DNA of 7,223 nucleotides from assembly GCA_031278835.1 (NCBI GenBank), contig JAITJP010000037.1, positions 1 through 7,223 of the forward strand. The letters are read 5' to 3'. Under the pieces are notes generated by a model. It was not told the origin of the DNA. It did no database searches and saw nothing but the letters and a program-made list of their open reading frames with translations. Numbering within the stretch: position 1 is the first letter of the stretch; every line of letters begins with the position of its first letter. The position numbers and the translations under genes are program-made. Below are positions 1 to 4,591 of this stretch, one piece after another. The stretch is from Deltaproteobacteria bacterium (GTDB lineage: Bacteria > Desulfobacterota > Desulfarculia > Adiutricales > Adiutricaceae).

Positions 1-59
1 TTTTGCTCTTTAGGGTACGGCTGGCTTGGGTTTTGATCGTAAGGGCCCGGCTGGTTTGG
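1..59 (-). repeat. Two copies of a 30-bp in-frame tandem repeat, cut by the window edge
   Basis: Unit 1 (59-30) encodes PNQPGPYDQN and unit 2 (29-1) encodes PSQPYPKEQ plus the first two bases (AA) of the next codon, which allow Asn or Lys. The codons line up one for one (CCA-A/G-CAG-CCG at the start, CAA-AA at the end) with substitutions inside. The pattern suggests a Pro/Gln-rich repeat array that continues to the left. Confidence 0.6.
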
Positions 60-482
60 ATTTGGGCGCTTTGGTTTTGGCCCATTAGTCACAATGGAGT
101 GATCATCATGGGGCAAAATGGGCATCTCCCTAATGACCTCATGCTCGGAGGGCTTTTGGTTAAAGGTAAGGCCATGGGCGGTGTAAAGGTCCTTTTGGCT
201 ATGGGCCAGGCTCAAGACCGTTTGGCTAGTGCCCTGATGGTTAAAGAGAGAGGACAACCCCAAAAAATTATTATTTTTAGGAGCCTTGACTTGAAGGCTC
301 TGGCAATACCGGCCTTTAGGGTGGTTATTTTTGAACTTTAACTTGGCCTTACCAGAGCCATTTTTATTTAGGGACAAATTTCTTTTGTCGGAATTGAGTT
401 TTTTTATGTCCAGTCTGCCAATGCTTGCTCGCGGACATCTTTTAGGCTTGGTCATGAACCGGCCTATGATACGGTCAGACAT
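1..482 (-). CDS. Partial unknown basic protein with C-terminal Pro/Gln repeats, 3' end off the left edge
   Basis: Reading the minus strand from the ATG at 482-480 gives 160 codons with no stop to the window edge. The start is fixed by a perfect AAGGAG five bases upstream. I do not recognise the protein. The N-terminus is basic (MSDRIIGRFMTKPKRCPRAS) and residues 26-60 are rich in Lys and Asn. No signal peptide or membrane segment is seen in the visible part. From about residue 133 it becomes Pro-rich: NGPKPKRP (133-140), then two copies of a 10-residue unit P-N/S-Q-P-x-P-x-D/E-Q-N, the second cut by the edge. It is the last gene of the run, downstream of dotC and the 96-aa gene, in the area where dotB would lie in Legionella, but the visible part shows no ATPase motif. 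Its codons look more A/T-rich than those of dotA. That it is a gene is well supported; its function is unknown. Confidence 0.82.
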   Translation of the reverse strand, partial: MSDRIIGRFMTKPKRCPRASIGRLDIKKLNSDKRNLSLNKNGSGKAKLKFKNNHPKGRYCQSLQVKAPKNNNFLGLSSLFNHQGTSQTVLSLAHSQKDLYTAHGLTFNQKPSEHEVIREMPILPHDDHSIVTNGPKPKRPNPNQPGPYDQNPSQPYPKEQ

Positions 483-487
483 ATATT

Positions 488-493
488 CTCCTT
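488..493 (-). promoter_or_regulatory. Strong Shine-Dalgarno AAGGAG for the left-edge partial gene
   Basis: On the minus strand AAGGAG is followed by five bases (AATAT) and then ATG at 482-480. This is the best ribosome binding site in the window. It decides the start of the left-edge gene. Confidence 0.85.
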
Positions 494-544
494 GGCTCAC
501 CCCTGGCGGCCTTTTGGTTAGGCTTTAAGCTGGGGTCGATTTTG

Positions 545-563
545 AGCCCAACCTGGTTGGGCT
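545..563 (+). terminator. Hairpin followed by T-rich run, oriented for plus-strand transcripts
   Basis: The arms AGCCCAACC (545-553) and GGTTGGGCT (555-563) are perfect complements; allowing a realistic loop, about 7 bp would pair. On the plus strand it is followed by TTTGTTTTTGTGTTTTTT. This has the shape of an intrinsic terminator for rightward transcription, but no plus-strand gene is visible to its left. On the minus strand the hairpin is not followed by a T run. Confidence 0.4.
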
Positions 564-678
564 TTGTTTTTGTGTTTTTTCGCTTGGGCGGGCCTTTTTT
601 GGTTACTTAAGCCACTTTTGGCCGGCCAGCTTGGTTAGGGTAAGTATTTTGGGCTTAGGAGGTTTTTTAGTCACATCT

Positions 679-693
679 AAGCCCTCAGGGCTT
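679..693. other. Short hairpin just after the 96-aa gene
   Basis: AAGCCC (679-684) and GGGCTT (688-693) form a 6-bp stem with a 3-base loop, seven bases past the stop codon of the 96-aa gene on the minus strand. No T run follows on that strand. On the plus strand GGCTTTTTAG follows, which is weakly terminator-like. An alternative stem pairs 651-657 with 678-684. AGCCC/GGGCT words are common in this DNA, so chance is possible. Confidence 0.3.
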
Positions 694-699
694 GGCTTT

Positions 700-990
700 T
701 TAGTCAGAAGCCTTTTCTTTGGAAAAGCGAGAAAGATCCTGGGCGATTATCGAAGGCGGATCCCCATAGCGGTTAGCCAAACCCAGCTTGGCTTGACTGG
801 GCCTTTTTGTTTGAGCGCTTAGGGGCAAGGGCCTTTGTTCGGAGGCTTTTTGAGAGCGAGCTTTAAAATAGGCTAGATAATCCATGAGAAAAATCCTTTC
901 TTGGTCAGTAAAGTGACCTAAAGTTAAGTCCCGTAAGGTTAGTGGTTTGGGCTTCAGTTCCAAGGTATCTTGATCTTTATCCGAGTCCAT
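700..990 (-). CDS. Small hypothetical protein, 96 aa, downstream of dotC
   Basis: ATG at 990-988 is preceded on the minus strand by AAAGGA with eight bases between. The frame ends at TAA (702-700). I do not recognise the 96-residue product. It has no signal peptide or membrane segment and looks cytoplasmic. Residues 20-45 (RDLTLGHFTDQERIFLMDYL and the AYFKAR that follows) are likely helical and aromatic. The C-terminal half is polar with Lys, Ser and Pro, ending SRFSKEKASD. It starts 94 bases after dotC on the same strand, so it is probably co-transcribed with dotDC. The position is where dotB follows in Legionella, but it is far too short and has no nucleotide-binding motif. A small chaperone- or adaptor-like protein of the cluster is possible but unsupported. 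Confidence 0.65.
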   Translation of the reverse strand: MDSDKDQDTLELKPKPLTLRDLTLGHFTDQERIFLMDYLAYFKARSQKASEQRPLPLSAQTKRPSQAKLGLANRYGDPPSIIAQDLSRFSKEKASD

Positions 991-1049
991 TGATTGGTTC
1001 CTTTGCCGTGGTTTAAGGTTTTTTAGTTTAGTTAGTTAAGGGCCTAGCC

Positions 1050-1070
1050 CAAATGGCCCGTGGTCATTTG
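1050..1070 (-). other. Weak stem-loop between dotC and the 96-aa gene
   Basis: CAAATG (1050-1055) and CATTTG (1065-1070) pair with a nine-base loop. On the transcribed strand the stem is followed by GGCTAGGCCC and then by CTAA-type repeats (about 1022-1039), not by a T run. It is therefore not a convincing terminator, and read-through into the 96-aa gene is likely. Confidence 0.25.
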
Positions 1071-1084
1071 AGGCTTGGGAGGCT

Positions 1085-2104
1085 TTAGGGGGCCTTTTTA
1101 GGTTTAACGAAACCCTCTTGGCCGACCAGTTCGTAGAGAGTTTTTTTAAAAACTATTTCCCTTTCTTTGACCTCAAGGTCGGTTATGGTTTCTTGGGTTC
1201 CGGCTTGGCGGGCGTAATCTTCAAAGACCAGGCGTTTAAAGATCATCATGCCCAGGTAGTCTCTGGATAGCTCGGCCAGGTTTGAGGCAAAAAGCCGATC
1301 GGCTTGCTCTAGGCCCAGTTTCCAGCCCCGGTCCACTTCTTTTTTCCATTTTTTAAGTTCCAGGCCGCCTTTGGGTCTAAGAGTTTTGTGGATCTCGGGC
1401 GGTCCTTGGGGCACGTTCATTAGGTAATGTCTCCAGTTAGGGGCGATGCCGGCCAGTTTGGCCTTGGAGATTAAGCTGTAACTCTTGTCTTGACCCAGGG
1501 CCGTCCGGGAATCGGCCAAACGTATGGCCTCCCCGGCCGAGGTGGCCACCGGGGGAATCAAATAAAGCTTGCCGTTATCGGAGACCAGGGGGGTAAAGTC
1601 AAAAAGCTCGTCTAAGAGTTTTTCCCTGGGGGTGACGATTTGGCTCAAAATACGCTGGTAACGCCACCTGGCCCCGGCCTGGATGGCCGAACTTAAGGCC
1701 ACCTCCCGTAAGGCCCGCTCCCTGATGTGACCGGATTCTTCGTTTCGATCGGAGCTGACTGGCTGGCCTTCTCTAAGGGCGGTTAGTTCCTTGGGGGCTT
1801 TTGACTTCCCGCTGTCCTGGGCAGGGGCCGGCTCCTCCGGTAAAGGGGCCTTTTTTTGAAAAGCCATAGACCTGGTTATTTTTGGTCTATTGGAGTTGGG
1901 CGCCTCGCTGGCCCTTAAATTTTCCTCCCCACCTGGGCTCAAGGTCTCTTGGGCCCAGGCCGGGCCTGGCAAGAATTGGCAAAAATAAAGAGAACCAAGA
2001 AAGGCCGCAAGCATTAATCCCAAAACCAGCCCAGGTTTTTTTGAGGCGATCTTATGTAAGTCCAGAGTTTGGGCCCAGCGGTTATGATTAAATGATTTGC
2101 TCAT
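1085..2104 (-). CDS. dotC: DotC/TraI-family T4BSS outer-membrane core component
   Basis: The 339-residue product matches the DotC family by its pattern. About residues 128-300 carry RERALREVALSSAIQAGARW, LLDELFDFTPL (163-173), the YLIPPV motif (181-186), NWRHYL (223-228), and a C-terminal helical part with W253, GW (260-261), QADRLFASNL (267-276) and SRDYLGMM (280-287). In Legionella DotC works with DotD to place DotH in the outer membrane. A hydrophobic stretch (25-44) followed by AWA/Q (49-52) looks like a signal peptidase I site. A lipobox is not seen: C42 lies in LYFC, which fits poorly, whereas Legionella DotC is a lipoprotein. Residues 55-125 are a low-complexity Pro/Glu/Ser/Lys linker. 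The start overlaps the dotD stop as ATGA, with GGAGG just upstream, so translation is probably coupled. The family call is firm. Confidence 0.92.
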   Translation of the reverse strand: MSKSFNHNRWAQTLDLHKIASKKPGLVLGLMLAAFLGSLYFCQFLPGPAWAQETLSPGGEENLRASEAPNSNRPKITRSMAFQKKAPLPEEPAPAQDSGKSKAPKELTALREGQPVSSDRNEESGHIRERALREVALSSAIQAGARWRYQRILSQIVTPREKLLDELFDFTPLVSDNGKLYLIPPVATSAGEAIRLADSRTALGQDKSYSLISKAKLAGIAPNWRHYLMNVPQGPPEIHKTLRPKGGLELKKWKKEVDRGWKLGLEQADRLFASNLAELSRDYLGMMIFKRLVFEDYARQAGTQETITDLEVKEREIVFKKTLYELVGQEGFVKPKKAP

Positions 2105-2667
2105 CGATCCACCTCCGAGGCCGAGAGAACCAAGCGCTTATTGACCGAGTCAATGCCAATGACGGCTCGATCTTTTTTAAGCTGCTTGTTTAAGTCGCCG
2201 ATTAGCCAGACAATGGTGCGATCGCCCTCGGAAGGGCCGATGGTTACGAATAATCGGCCAGCCCGGGCGTTTTTAAGCACCAGACCGTAATTTAAGGCCT
2301 TGGCTAAGCCCATCAGGGCCTCCGAGACCGCTCCGACAAATACCCCATCCAAGACAAAGACTTGACTAAGCTTTGAGCCGACCTCCCCGGTGGGCGACAA
2401 GGTTATAAAGGGGCTTTTCATCCTCTCATCCATGATCTTGACCGAGGCCTGGCCCAGGGCCGTCAAGGCCGGATCTTCCAAACCGGCCCGGCTTTTGGTG
2501 GTCTGGCAACCGGAAAAAAGGCCCAATATAGCCACAACCGCGAAGACCAAGACCAGCCGCCTTAAGGCTCGACCGGCCTGGGGGAGATTTTTTAAAAGCC
2601 CCCGGCCCTTTTCTCTTAGCCCTTGGCCAGCCTGGGCTTTTGGCTTTAAATAATCGTGTGTTTTCAT
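2101..2667 (-). CDS. dotD: DotD/TraH-like T4BSS lipoprotein with secretin N0-like domain
   Basis: The 188-residue protein has a basic N-region, a hydrophobic stretch (about 38-50) and a lipobox FSGC with C54 as the likely lipidated residue, so it should be anchored in the outer membrane facing the periplasm. Residues about 95-185 fit the small alpha/beta domain of DotD, which resembles the N0 domain of secretins. Visible segments are LAKALNYGLVLKN (121-133), VTI (141-143), IVWLIGDLNKQL (152-163) and AVIGIDSVNKRLVLS (168-182). DotD is known to act with DotC in assembling DotH. The ATG at 2667 has GGGAG seven bases upstream. The N-region before the hydrophobic core is unusually long (about 37 residues), but no better in-frame start was seen. 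The direct ATGA overlap with a DotC homologue matches the dotDC order of Legionella and strongly supports the call. Confidence 0.85.
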   Translation of the reverse strand: MKTHDYLKPKAQAGQGLREKGRGLLKNLPQAGRALRRLVLVFAVVAILGLFSGCQTTKSRAGLEDPALTALGQASVKIMDERMKSPFITLSPTGEVGSKLSQVFVLDGVFVGAVSEALMGLAKALNYGLVLKNARAGRLFVTIGPSEGDRTIVWLIGDLNKQLKKDRAVIGIDSVNKRLVLSASEVDR

Positions 2668-2730
2668 AACCTAACTCCCAAGGCTTTTTGGTGCCCTTCA
2701 CCTAAGCCTAAGATGTTTAAACTTTTTTTT

Positions 2731-2760
2731 TCTCGGGCGGCGGCAGAGCGCCGCCCGAGA
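2731..2760. other. Perfect 12-bp GC-rich stem-loop between the acidic gene and dotD
   Basis: TCTCGGGCGGCG (2731-2742) and CGCCGCCCGAGA (2749-2760) pair perfectly around a six-base loop. On the transcribed (minus) strand it begins 11 bases after the stop of the acidic gene and is followed by eight A residues, not U. On the plus strand AGTTTCTAG follows. It is therefore not a canonical intrinsic terminator in either direction. A role in mRNA stability or processing is inferred from its position. Confidence 0.75.
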
Positions 2761-2771
2761 GTTTCTAGCGC

Positions 2772-3455
2772 TTACTTACGAACTTTGTTTTTGACCACCT
2801 TTCTCCTCGGCAAGCCGCGGAATTCCTCCGCGACCTTGTCGTCATTGAATTTTTCGCTGTCATGGCTTTTTAGATATTCAGCGATACCACCATAAGTGCT
2901 GTCTTTTTTGACCTCGGGCTTTTTGGAGTCCGGGTCGTCGTCCGCATCCACGACCTCATCATCCTGGTCATCGTCGTCATCGCTCTCATCATCGTCTTCA
3001 TCGTCGTCATCTTCCTCGTCGTCGTCGCTTTCCTCGTCAGCGTCGTCATCTTCCTCGTCGTCATCCTCGTCGTCATCGTCCTCGTCTTGGTCGTCAGCCT
3101 CGTCATCATCTTCGGCCTGGTCAGCGGCCTCGCTTTTCAGGTCCTCGGCTTGGGCCAAGTCAGTTTCTTCCCAGTCAAAGGGGACGTAGGCATTGGCGTC
3201 ATTGTCTAGCTCGACCATGAGCTCAGAGAGGAGTTTTTTCTCATCTCGGTCGCTAAGGCCTGGAAAGACCTTGGTAACTTTGCCTTCCAGGCTCAGCCCT
3301 TTTTCGGGATCGTAGGGGCCGACCGAATCAGGCAGGTCTAAGTTGAGAGCGGCCTTTTTAGGTTTGGGCATGGGCTTTTGGGCCTTGGTTTCAACGGCTG
3401 TGGTGGTTTTGGACCGCCTAGGGGCGGTCGGTTTTTTGGTTTGAGTTCTAGGCAT
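2772..3455 (-). CDS. Hyperacidic protein with a long Asp/Glu tract, function unknown
   Basis: ATG at 3455-3453 is preceded by CTGGAGAAAGTTA, a good ribosome binding site. The 227-residue protein has four zones: a basic Lys/Pro/Thr N-terminus (1-36); a short ordinary segment (about 38-100) with GLSDRDEKKLLSELMVELDN; an almost pure Asp/Glu tract (about 114-178) broken only by a few Ser, Ala, Gln, Val and Pro; and a C-terminus of mixed sequence (185-212) ending in a basic tail (214-227, RGLPRRKVVKNKVRK). No signal peptide or membrane segment is seen. I know no standard Dot/Icm component with this design. It lies between the possible icmV-like gene and dotD on the same strand. It could be a machine accessory, a charge-based chaperone for basic partners, a cation-binding protein or a secreted substrate; the sequence does not decide. 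Stop codons in the other minus frames and the good start support real coding. Confidence 0.85.
   Translation of the reverse strand: MPRTQTKKPTAPRRSKTTTAVETKAQKPMPKPKKAALNLDLPDSVGPYDPEKGLSLEGKVTKVFPGLSDRDEKKLLSELMVELDNDANAYVPFDWEETDLAQAEDLKSEAADQAEDDDEADDQDEDDDDEDDDEEDDDADEESDDDEEDDDDEDDDESDDDDDQDDEVVDADDDPDSKKPEVKKDSTYGGIAEYLKSHDSEKFNDDKVAEEFRGLPRRKVVKNKVRK
2922..3131 (-). repeat. GAY/GAR trinucleotide-rich tract encoding poly-Asp/Glu
   Basis: About 210 bases made largely of GAC, GAT, GAG and GAA codons on the minus strand (TCGTCGTCATC-type words on the plus strand). Codons are mixed rather than one pure triplet, so this is a degenerate repeat. Length changes of whole codons by slippage or recombination would keep the frame. 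Confidence 0.75.
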
Positions 3456-3481
3456 TAACTTTCTCCAGTCTTGTGATCAAT

Positions 3482-3505
3482 TGGGACAAAAAAAAGAAGG
3501 TCCCA
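3482..3505 (-). other. Small hairpin upstream of the acidic gene
   Basis: TGGGAC (3482-3487) and GTCCCA (3500-3505) make a 6-bp stem. On the transcribed strand the 12-base loop is CTTCTTTTTTTT. The stem is not followed by a T run, so it is not a normal terminator. It lies about 27 bases before the start codon of the acidic gene and could affect its translation. Confidence 0.35.
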
Positions 3506-3530
3506 GGTTAGGTTAGGTTTGGTTAGGTTA
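3505..3530. repeat. Tandem GGTTA-type repeat in the gap before the acidic gene
   Basis: The plus strand carries AGGTTAGGTTAGG, then TTTGGTTAGGTTA: four GGTTA units, about six bases apart with one irregular step. The transcribed strand shows CCTAACC words. It lies between the stop of the 326-aa gene and the start of the acidic gene. Confidence 0.6.
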
Positions 3531-3543
3531 CGGGGTTAAGGGA

Positions 3544-4524
3544 CTATTCTTGGCCGCCTTTGGCTTTGAGGCCAGAAAATAGCCAGACGAAAAACGGTAC
3601 ATAGAGCCTATTTTTGAGTAAACAAAGGCGCCAGAGGGAAGTGGTTAAGCCAACCAGGCTTACGGCCAAAACCGGAAAGATGGGTAATAAGTAGCCTCCG
3701 TAAACCATGGCCGCCGAGGACAGTAGACCCACCAGGACAAAGATAACCGCCCTGAGCTTTATCTCGTTGGCCACTATGGTCATGATCCTTAGGGCGTTTT
3801 CGCTTAGCTTGGTCTGGTTTTTTGAATCCAAGTCATCGGAGATTTCTGCCCTGGGCAGGGCCTCCAAAAGCACTTGCCTTAGTTCGCTTTGGACCTGGCC
3901 ATCCAAGGTTTCCGGGACTTCCCTGGTGGGCCTGGCCTCTTGGCTTTCTTCGGTAAACTGGCTTTCGGTCAGGGGCTCCAAGATTTCCGGGGCCTCGGGC
4001 TGGCTTATTTCCCAGTGACCCAAAAGTTCTTTGAAGTTTTTGGGCGGCTGGGCCTGGCTGGCTTTTTTAGCCAAGGCCAAACGGCCTTTAATCATCTTGA
4101 CCGGGGCGCTTATGAATTTTCCCCTAAGGCTCTTGGCTTTGTTACTGGGCTGGGGCCTTTTGGGCTTGGGGCCATTTTTTGAGACCAGGCGGTTAAATTT
4201 GTCGCCTTCCAAAGCCGCTTCGACTTGGCTTTCCGGTTGGACGGCTGGGGCTTTTCTTAGAGATGGGCTCTGGGCTTGAAGCCGCTCTGGCCACTGGACT
4301 CGCGAATTATCTGGGGCTTGTTCCGGGGCCAGACCAGAGAGCTGATCAAGTGCTTGATCATGGGAGAGTTCTTGAAGTAGCTTTTCAACCTGGTCTTTAA
4401 GTTGAATTTTGGATTCATTGGGCTCCAGGATTAAGCTCTGACCTCGGCTTTGAGTTTTAAGGTAACGGTTATATTTGACTTTAAGAGTTCCATGTTTAGG
4501 TCTAAATTTACGGTTATTGGACAT
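3544..4524 (-). CDS. Inner-membrane protein with long soluble N-terminus, possibly IcmV/TraX-like
   Basis: ATG at 4524-4522 has AAGGA seven to eight bases upstream; the stop is TAG. The 326-residue protein has a basic N-terminus (1-27), a long polar region rich in Gln, Glu, Ser and Pro (about 35-245), and two hydrophobic segments near the C-terminus (about 258-278 and 280-300) joined by a short turn, followed by KNRLYVPFFVWLF (304-316). This C-terminal layout, with GKFISAPVKMIKGRLALAKK (135-154) and NFKELLGHWEIS (163-174) before the membrane hairpin, resembles IcmV/TraX. IcmV is about 150 residues and is encoded beside DotA in Legionella; R64 TraX is likewise beside TraY. Here the gene follows dotA rather than preceding it and the protein is about twice as long. 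The CDS is secure. The IcmV link is an inference from architecture and neighbourhood. Confidence 0.6.
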   Translation of the reverse strand: MSNNRKFRPKHGTLKVKYNRYLKTQSRGQSLILEPNESKIQLKDQVEKLLQELSHDQALDQLSGLAPEQAPDNSRVQWPERLQAQSPSLRKAPAVQPESQVEAALEGDKFNRLVSKNGPKPKRPQPSNKAKSLRGKFISAPVKMIKGRLALAKKASQAQPPKNFKELLGHWEISQPEAPEILEPLTESQFTEESQEARPTREVPETLDGQVQSELRQVLLEALPRAEISDDLDSKNQTKLSENALRIMTIVANEIKLRAVIFVLVGLLSSAAMVYGGYLLPIFPVLAVSLVGLTTSLWRLCLLKNRLYVPFFVWLFSGLKAKGGQE

Positions 4525-4591
4525 GGTTCTTTCCTTGGTTTAGGGGTTATGATTATTGCTTAGGGCTAGTAAAAAAACTCTTTTGCTCTTT

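Noticed and set aside
3..341. Plus-strand open frame of 112 codons
   Set aside because: It lies opposite the left-edge minus-strand gene, which has a perfect ribosome binding site. The plus frame has none and encodes an odd Leu/Trp/Val-rich peptide.
2426..2701. Alternative minus-strand frame over the start of dotD
   Set aside because: A low-complexity Pro/Gly/Lys product in a different frame. The dotD frame has GGGAG, a signal sequence, a lipobox and the N0-like domain.
2870..3109. Minus-strand Met/Thr/Arg-rich frame overlapping the acidic gene
   Set aside because: A frame-shifted reading of the same GAN repeats (ATG, ACG, AGG). It has no ribosome binding site of its own.
2896..3189. Plus-strand poly-serine open frame
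   Set aside because: It is the complement of the Asp/Glu triplet tract (GAC/GAT read backward as GTC/ATC and, in another frame, TCG/TCA). The minus-strand gene has the start site and ordinary flanking domains.
3505..3530. Telomere-like GGTTAG repeat suggesting a linear replicon end or eukaryotic DNA
   Set aside because: Only four irregular units occur, inside a bacterial gene run with Shine-Dalgarno sites. This is better treated as a short spacer repeat.
4343..4360. 8-bp inverted repeat TGATCAAG / CTTGATCA, operator-like
   Set aside because: It lies inside the 326-aa gene and is explained by the repeated codons for D-Q in HDQALDQL. There is no nearby start to regulate.
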